From NCBI RefSeq assembly GCF_002078015.1, contig NZ_LWBP01000167.1, positions 62,001 through 126,000 on the forward strand: DNA of 64,000 bases, given 5' to 3'. The notes under the pieces were generated by a model that ran no database searches, was not told where the DNA came from, and saw only the letters and a program-made list of their open reading frames with translations. Made by a program: the position numbers and the translations under genes. Positions 17,202 through 27,900 of the stretch are shown piece after piece. This DNA comes from Niastella populi. GTDB lineage: Bacteria; Bacteroidota; Bacteroidia; Chitinophagales; Chitinophagaceae. Each line of letters starts with the position of its first letter. The stretch's first letter is position 1.

Positions 17202-20200
17202 TTATGCTTTTCTGATCCAGGCAACCACACTCCCACCCTTCGTATTCTTTAAGGTAACTACCTTTCCGCCTTTGATCTTTTCCTCTTTACCGATCACCTG
17301 TCCGTTGCCGGCATCGAACCATTTCACTTTAAATGATCCGGCGGCGCCGGTAAGGTCAAGCTGCAGATCGCCGTTGCCGTAAACGATGTAACCGTTGCCG
17401 GCATTGGCCAATGTATATTGTTCTTTGGAAGGGCCGTCAACGGGTTTCATACCGGCGGCAGCCGATACAAATGCGGCATCGCCCATTACCGGGATGTTGG
17501 CCAGCGAACCACCGGCCATGAATACGGCCCAGCCAAAGTTGTCATAGTTATCACCTGAATACATCACCGCCTTACCGGCAAACCGGTCGCGGTATTCTCT
17601 AACGGCCCTGTATACCTGTTCGAACGAGGTCTTTTTAGGTTTGAACTGGCGGGCCTGCTGGCGGGGAGCAAGATGCTGTCCGCCCAATGGCGCATAGGCA
17701 CTGCCATCTGCCTGATAATGCCAGTAGCGGATATCGATGATATCGATATAAGGCGCACGCGCTTCATCGGCGAGGATAGCGTCCTGTACGTCTTTGGTAG
17801 CGCTTAACCCGATCAATGCTTTTTTGCCGGTTTCTTTTTCCCATTCTTTTATAACGTCGACCCAGAACTGTACAAAATGCAATGGGCCGGTATACTCTGC
17901 ACTGGTGAGCTGGATGACGCCACTGTTACCGTCGAAATTATTGAGGCATTGACGAATATAAGCCCGGTGCAATTCGCGGCGAACGGGATGTTTTACGTCA
18001 TAAAATTGTTCGGCCATAAACACGCGTTTATCGCCTGCATATGGTACGGGCTCGGGAAAACCGGTATTGTTGATGTTGTTGACCGGGCGCCAGGGAAAAT
18101 CGGCATAGTGGGCGCCGGCTTCAATAATGTTATGCTGAAAATAATTCTGGTGAACCAGTACCAGTCCCTTTTCATCGGCCAGGCCGGCAAATTGTTTCAG
18201 GCGGTTCCAGTACCAGTGATTGTATTTTGTAAGATCATATTTGCTTAAACCATCCCAGGCGGTGTCTTTACCACTGCGGGCAAAAGGGAGCTCATAGAAG
18301 GGCGCCCATACATCGCCATCGATGCGGCGTACGCGCTCATGATCGTCACGGCGACGCTCATACCACAGGGCATAATTCTGTTCAAACGCCACCTGGTGTT
18401 TTGCCTTCATGTTATCGGTAAGTACGCCAAGGTCATCGGTGAGGCCGTTGCCGGTTTGGCCGGGAAGGAAACGCGTAATGGCAGGTTTTGCTTTATCCAA
18501 CGCATAAATTCTTGCGCTGCCGCTCCACCAGGGCGATTCAACCCGGGTACCGGTCAATACGCTGTTGCCGCGAACTAGCCAGCTGTTTTGAACCTGCATA
18601 GCTGCCCCAGGTTGAACTACTGCCGGTTGTTTAAACCCAATTTCGTCGATAGTTTTAATACCTGTTGCAGTAACTGGGATGGGCTGCCGTTTAGCGGCTT
18701 CGTCGATATATGCCTGTACAGTGGGCTGCGGGTTGGCCGATATGGCGGTTAACTCTGCGGCCTGTGCTACGGTGGGACTGCTCGTTGCGTTAGTCTCTAT
18801 CAGCAGCAACTGTACCCTGCTTTTGAGATCTTCTTTTAAACGTTCCTGTAATTGCGCATAATACAAACTGCGGGGATCGATGGTATTGTTCGATTCGCCC
18901 CAATAGCCGTCGCCGCTGAATTGCGCCCAGCTGCCGAACGACCAGTTCTGCGCGGTGGGCGGCTGATAACAATCGATGCGCGCTGCGGAGCAGTTCCAGA
19001 AAACGCTGTTGGCCACGTTCCACCCGGCGCCATTCCCATCCTGGCCGCGGTTCATGAAACTGATCGCCTGTCCGTCCATAGTTACCATATCGAACAACAC
19101 GCCGGAGGCCCAGCTATCGACCCCACCGCTAAAGCTATACGCGCGGTGCGATTCGCATTGTACAAATGCGTTGGGACCGGGCGCACAAAACCCGGTTGCA
19201 AAATCATGCATGCCGTATTCGGTATACAGGCGCTGGAACAGGGTTTGCTGCCCGGCGGTGAAAAATGTATTACGGCGGAAGCCGGCGATCTCCGAAACGG
19301 GCGCCAGCGATTTACAATCTTCTACCGTTATTCGTTTACTGGTTTCCGCTACATATACGGCAGAACCGGCGAAATGCTGAAATACCACCTGGCGTACCCA
19401 GGCGTCGGCGGCATTTTCTATAGTGACAGCCATCCAGCGATGGGCTTCGTCTTTCGGATTGTTTACATCGTATTCAGAAATGCAACGGATGTTTTCGACA
19501 CCAACATTTTGTATGCGGCCGGGCCAGTTGTAGGAAGCGATGAAACCACCGCCATATTGTTCATCGAGGGCTGTTGTTATGGGTGCGTCGATCCGGATGC
19601 TGTTGCCGTCAACGGCAACGATGGTTCTGTCCCAATAGATATCGCGCTGGCCGGGTTTCCAGCCTAACGCCGTTATACCACCGCCAAAATGGGCGGTATG
19701 CAGTTCATCTATCCAGCTGGCGGTGGAAGGGCGATGAACGATCACCTTATCGCCGGCTTTAAAATTATTTGGGGTGCTAACGTTGAACGTAACACTACTT
19801 ACAGGGATATAATTATCGGTGAGTTTGATTTCAGCTATTACCGGTTGCCGGTCGTTCTTACCGGCGATGGCAATGAGGGTCTGGCGGTCTGTGCCGGTAC
19901 CCGTTAAAATAGTACCGCCGTTACCATAGCCGCTGCCACGCAATACCACGCCGGAGGCGCGAATGATCAGCTGGCCGGCTACATCGTACCGGCCGGGTTG
20001 TAGTAACACTGCTCCACGCAGGTTGTCTTTATCCAGGGGCAACGAGGCAACATAATCCAATGCAGCCTGAATACGCACAGTGGCGTCGCCGGCTTTTACC
20101 GGAACCACTACCCGAACGGGCGCATCGGGAATGGCTTCATCACCTGCGCTGTATCCACAAAAAGAGAAATCGGGAATGCGGTTGCCGAGGGAATCAGGCA

Positions 20201-20342
20201 CATAGTTCAGCCGGCCTTTTGCAAACGATAAAGGCGGCGGAGGCGTTTTTTTATCCTTCTGTGCGTTTACAGCACACACAACCAGCAACAGGCTGCTGAT
20301 GAAAGAAAGTTTTATTAAAGCATTTTTTCTTATAAAATACAT
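17202..20342 (-). CDS. Secreted bimodular protein: pectate-lyase-like beta-helix plus DUF4955/DUF6298-type TIM barrel
   Basis: The 1046-residue protein has a signal peptide ending CAVNAQ. Residues about 85-510 form a right-handed beta-helix of the Pectate_lyase_3 kind (RIQAALDYVASLP, LLQPGRYDV, VVLRGSGYGNGGTIL, then repeated short strands). Residues about 640-960 look like a TIM barrel with VLVHQNYFQHN, VIQLTSAEYTGP and YIDIIDIRYWHY, and the last 80 residues are a sandwich like the C-terminus of DUF4038 proteins. I recognise it as the DUF4955-type family of Bacteroidota pectin loci, for which I know no assigned reaction. TSAEYTG supplies a candidate catalytic Glu in the barrel. It is next to the apiosidase, 77 bases away, and probably acts on the same polymer. 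Confidence 0.75.
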   Translation of the reverse strand: MYFIRKNALIKLSFISSLLLVVCAVNAQKDKKTPPPPLSFAKGRLNYVPDSLGNRIPDFSFCGYSAGDEAIPDAPVRVVVPVKAGDATVRIQAALDYVASLPLDKDNLRGAVLLQPGRYDVAGQLIIRASGVVLRGSGYGNGGTILTGTGTDRQTLIAIAGKNDRQPVIAEIKLTDNYIPVSSVTFNVSTPNNFKAGDKVIVHRPSTASWIDELHTAHFGGGITALGWKPGQRDIYWDRTIVAVDGNSIRIDAPITTALDEQYGGGFIASYNWPGRIQNVGVENIRCISEYDVNNPKDEAHRWMAVTIENAADAWVRQVVFQHFAGSAVYVAETSKRITVEDCKSLAPVSEIAGFRRNTFFTAGQQTLFQRLYTEYGMHDFATGFCAPGPNAFVQCESHRAYSFSGGVDSWASGVLFDMVTMDGQAISFMNRGQDGNGAGWNVANSVFWNCSAARIDCYQPPTAQNWSFGSWAQFSGDGYWGESNNTIDPRSLYYAQLQERLKEDLKSRVQLLLIETNATSSPTVAQAAELTAISANPQPTVQAYIDEAAKRQPIPVTATGIKTIDEIGFKQPAVVQPGAAMQVQNSWLVRGNSVLTGTRVESPWWSGSARIYALDKAKPAITRFLPGQTGNGLTDDLGVLTDNMKAKHQVAFEQNYALWYERRRDDHERVRRIDGDVWAPFYELPFARSGKDTAWDGLSKYDLTKYNHWYWNRLKQFAGLADEKGLVLVHQNYFQHNIIEAGAHYADFPWRPVNNINNTGFPEPVPYAGDKRVFMAEQFYDVKHPVRRELHRAYIRQCLNNFDGNSGVIQLTSAEYTGPLHFVQFWVDVIKEWEKETGKKALIGLSATKDVQDAILADEARAPYIDIIDIRYWHYQADGSAYAPLGGQHLAPRQQARQFKPKKTSFEQVYRAVREYRDRFAGKAVMYSGDNYDNFGWAVFMAGGSLANIPVMGDAAFVSAAAGMKPVDGPSKEQYTLANAGNGYIVYGNGDLQLDLTGAAGSFKVKWFDAGNGQVIGKEEKIKGGKVVTLKNTKGGSVVAWIRKA

Positions 20343-20368
20343 GGTTGCCGGATGATTATTTTTCTAAG

Positions 20369-20401
20369 AGGTGTGCCACGTCTTGAAGACGTGGCACACC
20401 T
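20369..20401. repeat. Palindromic dispersed repeat, copy 4 (most perfect)
   Basis: AGGTGTGCCACGTCTT (20369-20384) is followed by a single G and the exact complement AAGACGTGGCACACCT (20386-20401). The result is a 33-base perfect palindrome between the bimodular protein and the pectate lyase. Confidence 0.92.
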
Positions 20402-20486
20402 GGCTCAACGATTTCATGACTGCACTCTACTGAACTATTGCTTAAAACTTAAAACTTATTACTTAAAACTTTTTACTTAAAACTTT
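20402..20486. repeat. AAACTTACTTAA-type imperfect tandem repeats
   Basis: Units of ACTTAAAACTT repeat five to six times between about 20440 and 20490, running up to the stop codon of the pectate lyase gene. Confidence 0.65.
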
Positions 20487-22139
20487 CTACTTCTTAGCCG
20501 TTTTGGTTACCCCGGGTTTCACATTGCTCACTGGCACAACACTGTTCAGGAAATCTTCGATGTTCGTATACCCGTCTTTGTTCCTGTCCTGCGAAGCGTC
20601 GGCTGCATTTTTTGGGTTCAACCCATGTTTAATTTCCCAATCATCGGGCATACCGTCGTTATCGCTGTCTTTGTACGGTGTGCCTTTATATTCAGGATAA
20701 CCACCTACCTGTGCGGGATCGGTAATGATACCCATTTTGTAAGAATCGATAGGTAATTTACGATGTTCAAATTGTTTCTCAGGCAAAGGAACGCCTTCTT
20801 TGTAAGCGATCTTTCCTGTTCTTACCTGCTCCGAAATGCGAATATCGACTGCATCGCGTTTAGGCAGTGCGGCGCCGGCATTTTTTATAACATACGCAAA
20901 GGCTTCGTTGGCCGATACGATGGTCATTTTGGGCATGGGCAGGGGTTCATTCCATTTGATGAAATCGGTGTATTCACCGGCATCTTTCTCATCTTCAACC
21001 TGAACACCGCCGGCCCAGTTGTTCTTAGTGATGGCATCGTACCCTTCCATGATGTTGCCATTCACATAAGCGCGGCCGTACACTTTATATTTCAGTTTAC
21101 TGCGGCCGCTCTCGGGTTTCAGGAAGCGGTGCCCTACTGGTTTATCCTTTGGCGTTACGGGACCGGGTTTGAAATAGTTGTTGATGAAGTTGTACATAGC
21201 GCGGTAGTCGCCGCCATCGCTCGAACGGTGCATCCAGTTGAATACAACGTTGTTCACGAAGTTGAAGGTACCGTTCCAGCCTACGGAAGGATTGCGGCCG
21301 GTATTGTTAGCCCACATATTGCGCATAAACGTACAGTTTTCGCCGCCGAGGGTACTGCCGAAAGAATGGTTATAGGTATCGAGCGCTTCAGCGAAGATCG
21401 AGTTCTGGATGGTGATGTTCACCGTACCCAGTTTTTGTTCCTGCGTACCGGTGCTGTCGTTATACATATGACGGTACATACTCATGTTCTCGTCGAGCCC
21501 CCAGCTGGCAGAAACGTGGTCGATCATGATATTACCGATGGGGTTGCCGCCGATGGCGTCATCGCGACGGCCCACATTGGTTTCACCGCGGCGGAAACGC
21601 ATATAACGGATAACCACATCGTGGGTATTGATCCAAACCGATTCACCGGCGATACAAACGCCATCGCCGGGCGCCGTTTGGCCGGCAATGGTAATATAGG
21701 GAGCGCGGATGATCACTGGCGTTTTAAGGCGAATGATACCGGCTACGTTGAAAACGATAGTACGGGCGCCGCCGGTTTCACATGCTTCGCGGAATGTACC
21801 GGGGCCCCTGTCGTCGAGGCTGGTAACTACAAGCACTTTACCGCCGCGGCCGCCAAAGCTATAGGCGCCGCCACCCTCTGCACCGGGGAAAGCCACGATA
21901 CCGGCCTGCGGCAGATCGTATGGACGCGCTGCCCAGGGAATATAGGGTTTGCCCTGTTTTGCTTCCTGTGTAATGATGGGTAACGCTTTTGCCCAGGCGG
22001 CATCGGATTGTGCGCGTTCTGCGGTCATCAGCGAATCGGCCCATTTCTGAACATCCTGCGGGATCTTCGGGTATTGCGCCATGGCAGGTGTAGCCAATCC
22101 TACTGCAGAAACTAAAAGAAGGTTGCGAAACATTTTCAT
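20487..22139 (-). CDS. PL1-type pectate lyase with C-terminal calcium-binding repeat
   Basis: ATG 22139 (MKMFRNLLLV) is preferred; the frame upstream to 22148 would need a TTG start. A signal peptide ends PAMAQ. The core from about residue 80 begins VAFPGAEGGGAYSFGGRGGK and continues with ITIAGQTAPGDGV, VVIRYMRFR, IMIDHVSASWGLDENMS and GRNPSVGWNG, all typical of Bacteroidota PL1-like right-handed beta-helix lyases that cut homogalacturonan by beta-elimination. Near the C-terminus DSDNDGMPDDWE and DRNKDGYTN form thrombospondin-type-3/EF-hand-like calcium loops. It is a close paralogue of the enzyme at 33836. It is the first gene after the SusC/SusD pair in the direction of transcription, with a hairpin terminator between them. 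Confidence 0.88.
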   Translation of the reverse strand: MKMFRNLLLVSAVGLATPAMAQYPKIPQDVQKWADSLMTAERAQSDAAWAKALPIITQEAKQGKPYIPWAARPYDLPQAGIVAFPGAEGGGAYSFGGRGGKVLVVTSLDDRGPGTFREACETGGARTIVFNVAGIIRLKTPVIIRAPYITIAGQTAPGDGVCIAGESVWINTHDVVIRYMRFRRGETNVGRRDDAIGGNPIGNIMIDHVSASWGLDENMSMYRHMYNDSTGTQEQKLGTVNITIQNSIFAEALDTYNHSFGSTLGGENCTFMRNMWANNTGRNPSVGWNGTFNFVNNVVFNWMHRSSDGGDYRAMYNFINNYFKPGPVTPKDKPVGHRFLKPESGRSKLKYKVYGRAYVNGNIMEGYDAITKNNWAGGVQVEDEKDAGEYTDFIKWNEPLPMPKMTIVSANEAFAYVIKNAGAALPKRDAVDIRISEQVRTGKIAYKEGVPLPEKQFEHRKLPIDSYKMGIITDPAQVGGYPEYKGTPYKDSDNDGMPDDWEIKHGLNPKNAADASQDRNKDGYTNIEDFLNSVVPVSNVKPGVTKTAKK

Positions 22140-22287
22140 AATCAACAATTACTTTTTTTTCAAATCATGGTGTAAAAAAGACGGTAAGGCCGGGTCTTCT
22201 TTCGGGCGCTTCCACTCATGTTTCGTTAATATTTTACAAGGTGGAAGGTCGTTATATTTTTTTATCGTTCCTGTATCTGCTTAAAAA

Positions 22288-22319
22288 CACAGGGAGGATA
22301 AAATATCCTCCCTGCTGTG
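22288..22319. terminator. Hairpin terminator, probably bidirectional
   Basis: GGGAGGATA (22292-22300) pairs with TATCCTCCC (22304-22312) across an AAA loop; CACA and TGTG extend the stem past a bulge. On the plus strand it is followed by a T8 run at about 22324-22331; on the minus strand by GTTTTT. It would end transcription coming from SusD before the pectate lyase gene. Confidence 0.7.
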
Positions 22320-22789
22320 ATAATTTTTTTTGCCGATCCTGATTGTTGCTCCGTTGGTTTTTCATGGATAGTTCCAGATCAATTAAACGGGACCGGCAAT
22401 TTTGAGCAGAGAAGATGTAAACACAAGACGGATATTTAGTATTTCAGGGTTGCACCCCGGGGAATAAAATATCCCGCTCTGCTCAATGCTCAATAGACAG
22501 ATATAATTTACATGTCATTTATACGTTTATCACGATTCATCTGCATTGTATCGTTTTGTTAACATCAGCCACTCCTGATTTGGCCGGGGCTATCAACTAC
22601 TGCAACGCGATTGAACGACCGTATAATTTCAATCATTTTACAACCAGGCGTTGGCATACAAGATCCATTATTATTATTTCATCAAATGTTACAGTTTGGT
22701 ACTATGGGTTACGGATATCACTGCCTGTTCCGGTTGTACGTTTCATTTAATTGATCGTAAGAACTGGTATGTTAAAGAACTCTTAGAGA

Positions 22790-22819
22790 GTTGTAAGTTG
22801 TAAGTTATAAGTTGTAAGT
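22790..22819. repeat. GTTGTAA imperfect tandem array
   Basis: Four units of GTTGTAA/GTTATAA lie head to tail in the spacer downstream of the SusD gene. Confidence 0.75.
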
Positions 22820-22872
22820 ACAGTTTTATCGATGGTAAAAGTTTTATAGGGTACAAATTAACGGTTATTAAT

Positions 22873-22902
22873 ATCAGAGGGCATTTTGAAATGCCCTCTG
22901 AT
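22873..22902. terminator. Perfect 12-bp hairpin directly after SusD
   Basis: ATCAGAGGGCAT (22873-22884) pairs perfectly with ATGCCCTCTGAT (22891-22902). It starts 24 bases after the SusD stop. On the minus strand no T-run follows, so it may protect the mRNA 3' end or slow polymerase before the stronger terminator at 22288. Confidence 0.6.
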
Positions 22903-22925
22903 GATTTTTATTTTCTACTGACTGC

Positions 22926-24899
22926 TTATTGTTTGTAATCGAAAGTTCCCATTGCGCCGTTATAATCCTGCCAGCCGATGGTTTGAACCATCCATGGGTT
23001 ATTGGATAAAAGCGACGAATGTAACCCTGAAACATAATAGTTCGGTCTGAACAGAATCGTCACTGGTGTTGAGCCATCTCTGTCCCAAGCTTGGTCGAGC
23101 GGTGTCATTACAAATTTGCTTTGATATAAGGCCTTCAGCTTGGCAATTTCAGTAGCGAATGAGCTTGCATCTGGATCTATTGCAATATTTCTGTCAGCCG
23201 GGGATAACAGATCGTTTTTAGAAAAGGTGTTCAGTTGCCAGTAATAACCCTGACGGCTGGTACCGTTGAGGTCGGGTATTCCAAGCTTTTGATTTGTATT
23301 ATCGCCAATAGATGCTTCATCGGCATATAACATCCAGCGTTGAAGATCCCAGAAGCGTTTGCCTTCATAGGCAAGCTCTACGCGGCGCTCGTACAGGCAG
23401 GCTTCCAAAGCAGCATACTTGTCTGCAGGTGTTCCTATACCATAGTTGTTTGCAGAAGAAATACCAACACGGCTACGAATTTTGCCTAAATAAGTAAGAC
23501 AATTACCAATATCGCCTTTGGCTGCATAACACTCTGCAATGTTCAACAATAACTCACCATAGCGATAATCGAATATGTCTGTGCCCGAAAACGGAAAGTT
23601 CGTGCTGTCTGCAGCGGGATTCGACATTTTACGAACAACGGCCGGACTATTTGTGTTGTTATTTCCGTAATAACTGGCAGCCTTGGTGGCATTTTCTCTC
23701 CATCTGTACAGCCAGGTGGTTTTATTAGTATTACCTTTTACACCCCACTTAGCTCCAGAGAAAGCAAACGTACGGTAGAAACGTGGGTCCCTGTTTTCAA
23801 AAAAGAACGTGTCATTATAATTTGTTCCTATAACTGGGCGGCTTCCATCTGCCAGCGGAAACATGTCGAGCATACCTTTTGGAGCAGAGATACCTCCGGA
23901 GCCATTGTGATCTTTAGGCCTGATCGTATTTTCCCAGCCATTGCTTAAACCAGTTGATGATGTGACAGTGTTGGAATTAAGAATAACAAAGATGCCCTCA
24001 CCATTAAATGCATTGTCATTCTTAAAAGTTACTTCCGCCCAGTCTTTTGCAGAATTGATAGCATTTCCATAACCGGCGGCTTTCAGTGCAGTTTCAGCTG
24101 CGAGACCTGCATCGAGCGCTTTTTGCCAGCGTTGATCGCCGGGATTATCCCAGTTGGGATTGAACAGGGGGCTTGCGGCGGTCAATAGCACGCGGCTTTT
24201 CATTGCCATGGCCGCAGCGCCGTTGAATCTGCCATAATTTACACTTTCGTTCGACCATCTCATGGGTAATAACGCAACGGCAGAATCGAGATCCTTTATG
24301 ATCTGATCGAAAACCTCAGATGTTTTAGCGCGTGGTATTTTAATGCTCTCATCATCGGCACTGGCGTTATTCACGTCCAATACAATTGGAACACCGCCAT
24401 ACACGCGAACAAGATCATAATACTGAAGAGCCCGGAAGAAATACATTTGTCCTTTAGACGTTTTTCGGAATTCTTCAGGAAGCGCCTGGCCAACGCCCTC
24501 GTCTATTTTCTCGATCAAAAAGTTCGCAAACCGTATCCGTGTATAAGGTTTGTTATCTACAGCGCTTCTAAGGGCGTCGCCAAAATAGGTATCGCCTTGT
24601 GAAGCTTGTAACAACTGCCTGTTTGGATGAATGAAATTGGTCATATTCCCTCCCATCTCATCGGTACTATTGGTTCTGTTACTTTCATAAGTACCTACCA
24701 GCGTTTGCGTTGGATTCCGATAGGATGCAAAATAAAAATGGTACATCCTATCTATATATGAACCGGTCAGCACTTCGCTGGCAAACATGCTTTCATCGAA
24801 CTTATCATAGCTCTGCATGTCTTCCAAAAACTTTTTATTACAACCTGCCGTCGCCGCAACAACGACGAAGAACAGGAAATATGCTACTTTCTTTTTCAT
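22926..24899 (-). CDS. susD: SusD/RagB-family glycan-binding lipoprotein
   Basis: The 657-residue protein has a lipoprotein signal (VVVAATAGC, acylated Cys20) and the SusD layout: N-terminal TPR-like helices with GQMYFFRALQYYDLVRVYGGVP, and the C-terminal RagB part with FDYRYGELLLNIAECYAAKGD and ACLYERRVELAYEGKRFWDLQRW. It is the surface lid of the SusCD importer and binds oligosaccharides released by surface lyases. It follows the SusC gene by 28 bases and is clearly in its operon. It is somewhat longer than average SusD. Ligand not deducible from sequence; pectic oligosaccharides are inferred from the locus. Confidence 0.95.
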   Translation of the reverse strand: MKKKVAYFLFFVVVAATAGCNKKFLEDMQSYDKFDESMFASEVLTGSYIDRMYHFYFASYRNPTQTLVGTYESNRTNSTDEMGGNMTNFIHPNRQLLQASQGDTYFGDALRSAVDNKPYTRIRFANFLIEKIDEGVGQALPEEFRKTSKGQMYFFRALQYYDLVRVYGGVPIVLDVNNASADDESIKIPRAKTSEVFDQIIKDLDSAVALLPMRWSNESVNYGRFNGAAAMAMKSRVLLTAASPLFNPNWDNPGDQRWQKALDAGLAAETALKAAGYGNAINSAKDWAEVTFKNDNAFNGEGIFVILNSNTVTSSTGLSNGWENTIRPKDHNGSGGISAPKGMLDMFPLADGSRPVIGTNYNDTFFFENRDPRFYRTFAFSGAKWGVKGNTNKTTWLYRWRENATKAASYYGNNNTNSPAVVRKMSNPAADSTNFPFSGTDIFDYRYGELLLNIAECYAAKGDIGNCLTYLGKIRSRVGISSANNYGIGTPADKYAALEACLYERRVELAYEGKRFWDLQRWMLYADEASIGDNTNQKLGIPDLNGTSRQGYYWQLNTFSKNDLLSPADRNIAIDPDASSFATEIAKLKALYQSKFVMTPLDQAWDRDGSTPVTILFRPNYYVSGLHSSLLSNNPWMVQTIGWQDYNGAMGTFDYKQ

Positions 24900-24927
24900 A
24901 TCAACAATTAATCAGTTAACAAATTTG

Positions 24928-27900
24928 TTAGAACCCTAAGTTTACGCCCAGCGCCCATGTTCTAAGAGTTGGATAAATTACGTTTGGCGCATCATACATA
25001 TTGCGGTATTTATTGGGATAAGGGTTATAGAAATCCCACAAATTGTTACCAGAGAGGTATAATCTGGCATTATCCAGACGTGCCATTCTTACCCAATTTT
25101 TTGGCAGCGTATAGCCAATGCTCAGGGTACGTACATATGCACGGAAAGATGATACTTTCCAGAACTCAGCATCTGAATCGAGTCCGCCGAAATCTGAATA
25201 ATATGCAAGATTCGGATATTTACCATTTGGATTATCTACCGGATCGTATATATCGTTCATTATAATTGGCTGCGCCCACAGCATAGCAGTACTGTTGGTA
25301 TTATTTCTTAAGAAATCTATCTGGTTCCATCCACCCCACGAAGTAACGATTTGGGCTGATAAGCTGATTCCTTTATAGGAAAAACTCAGATTTGTGTTGA
25401 TCGCATAAGTCCTGCTGTTCTTTTTCAGCCTAACCCAATCCTGAGCTTTATCATCCCCCATTCCTATGGCCCCGTTCGGCCCTGCATAGGTACCATCGGT
25501 TGAATTAAGTGCACCGCGTACATCTTCGTAGGCAATCATACCTTTTTTCATGCCCGCCTTCGTTGAGATTTCGCCGTATTTCGGTGCAGCACCGGCCACA
25601 CCAGATTTGGCTGCGTTATCAGTGAGGTAAGCCCAGTATGCATCGATATCTTCGTCAGTACGCAATATACCGTCGCCGCCTGAGGTGTTTTTCCAGGTTT
25701 GAAAACCCCAGATACCGGGATAACCGGAATTACCAACTGCTTTCCTCGTTTCCATCTCGGCCGGATATTTGAATGGCAGATCGAAGTATTTGGTAGTTTT
25801 ATTATCGCCGGTACCGAAGTTCATGCCGATCGAGTAGTCGACCTTATTTGCAATTTTATCTTTCCAGGTAACTGAAATCTCAGTACCCCATGATCTTATA
25901 CTTGAATAGTTCTGTTCTGCAAATCCACCGCCCACTGTATATGGTACGCCGATCGCTCCGGTCATTTCAGTAAGCACGTCATTATATGAATTAAGGTATT
26001 TGTCAACACTTACGGACAGACGGTTTTGCAGAATGCTAAAGTCGATACCTAAGTTACGTTGAATGGTACGGTCCCATTTAACATTCCTGTTTGGCGCAAC
26101 TTCCGGGGTAATGCCAGGTACGAAGTAACCGCCGGTAGTAGTGCCGCCAAAACCCAATCCTCTACTGGATTCAATTTTATACAACTGCATCCATTTCCAG
26201 GGCTTTACGTTATCGTTACCTGTTTTACCAAGAGAACCACGCAACTTCAGGAAGTTCACAAAGCTTACATTGTCTCTAAACCAGTTTTCGTCTGATATAA
26301 CCCAGCCCGCTGAAACAGTTGGGAAGAAACCCCAATAATTTTCAGGAGCGAAACGGGATGATGCATCCTGACGGAAAACAAACTGGAAAAGATATTTACT
26401 CTTATAATTGTAGCTAACCCGCCCCAAATATGAAAGGGTACCATTTTCTTGTTTATAGGTTATGGAATTATCTGGATTTATTGTTCCGGCGGTAACAGAA
26501 GTACCGTTATACACACCGGCAGTAGGCTGATCATAAAGCATCCGCTGTTGCTCCCATGTATTTTTCGACCGCTCACCAGAGAAAACGGCAGAAACGTTAT
26601 GGTCGCCGAAAGAGCGGTCATAATTTACAAAGAAGTTAATTTGCTCTGTGGTTCCAACAGTAGTCTCATAAGAAACCCGGGAACTGGACTTATTGAGCGT
26701 AGGGGCAGACCAGTCTGCGCTATCATATAATTTCCTGTCAAGCGTAGCTGCACCTCTGTTCTGTACTAATGTAACCGGCATCATCGCCTGCTCTGTTTTG
26801 GAAGAGTTTGATTGGATAGCATAATTCGCTTTCACACTCAGACCTTTAATAAAAGGCATTTCATATTGCAGCGAAAAATTAGCATTATAACCAAAATTAT
26901 TTGTAGTTGTTTTTGATCCGTTGTTCAGCAGTGCATAATAGTTCGAATTAGAAATAGAATTATTACCACTTATATTACCTGTTCTGTTAGGGCCCAGGGC
27001 AGGAGACACATACCTGTCAACCCCGTTAACGTTATAGATCCACGGAATGTATTTGGGCATATGGAGCAAGATGCTATAATCCATTTGCTCTCCCCCTACT
27101 CCATAACTACCGTCGTTGACATTTATCTTTGTAAAAGATTTCTCAAGGTCAGAATTGTTTGCGCCAAGGGTAGCCGACAACTTCAGACCGCTTGTAACGG
27201 TTACCTCTGAACCAGCCCTGAATGTATACCTGTTGAAATCCTGCGATCCCAAATTAGCTCCCTGCGAATAATAAGACCCACCCATAAAATAGGTAGCTCT
27301 TTCTGAACCTCCGCTAACAGTCAGGGAATGTTGCATAGCGTTAGACGCTTTCCAGTCATTCTCCAGCCAGTCATAGTTCAACGATTTCATGCGTTCCAGT
27401 TCAGCATCGCTGTAAAAAGAGTTATTATTCCACCCAAGCGCCCGGCCAAAACGATTGGCAAAAATGCCGTACTCATAAGCATTCATCACCTTACCGTGGC
27501 TGACAGCATCCATGGTTTCGAATTTACCCCCGTAACTGATCTTCGGCGCACCGATCTTTCCCCTCTTTGTTTTTACAATAATAGCTCCCTGTGAAGCGCG
27601 GGAACCATAAATGGCGGCACTTGCATCACGCAGCACGGTAATGCTTTCCACCTCAGACAGATCAAGCAGGTTAAAACGGTCCATCGATGACAAACCATTC
27701 TGCGGATCCACCTGTATTACATCATCTATAATGATCAACGGATTCGTAACACCGCCGTCTTTACCCCAATTGAACTGCTGGCGGATGCTCAGGGAAGGCA
27801 TAACGCCGGGACGTTGACTACCGCCCTGTACGTTCAGGCCCGGCACCTGGCCTCTCAAAGCTTCTGTAATTGTGGCCACGGGCTGATCGGTTAGCTTGCT

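Larger units (their letters stand above)
22140..22925. other. 786-base spacer without a convincing gene
   Basis: The stretch is AT-rich and holds two hairpins (22288-22319, 22873-22902), a GTTGTAA tandem array at 22790-22819, and no reading frame with a credible start, signal or family resemblance. A leader for the pectate lyase mRNA is likely in its left part. Confidence 0.6.

Noticed and set aside
17126-17236. N-terminal extension of the apiosidase gene
   Set aside because: It overlaps the preceding gene and a palindromic repeat, and would place the signal peptide 37 residues inside the protein.
20763-21983. Long plus-strand frame of 406 codons
   Set aside because: It lies fully opposite the pectate lyase gene, and its protein is a low-complexity mix of Val, His and Gly with no family resemblance; it is a shadow of the real gene.
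22556-22750. Plus-strand frame of 64 codons between SusD and pectate lyase
   Set aside because: No signal peptide, no family resemblance and a protein with many Tyr, His and Arg typical of non-coding DNA.
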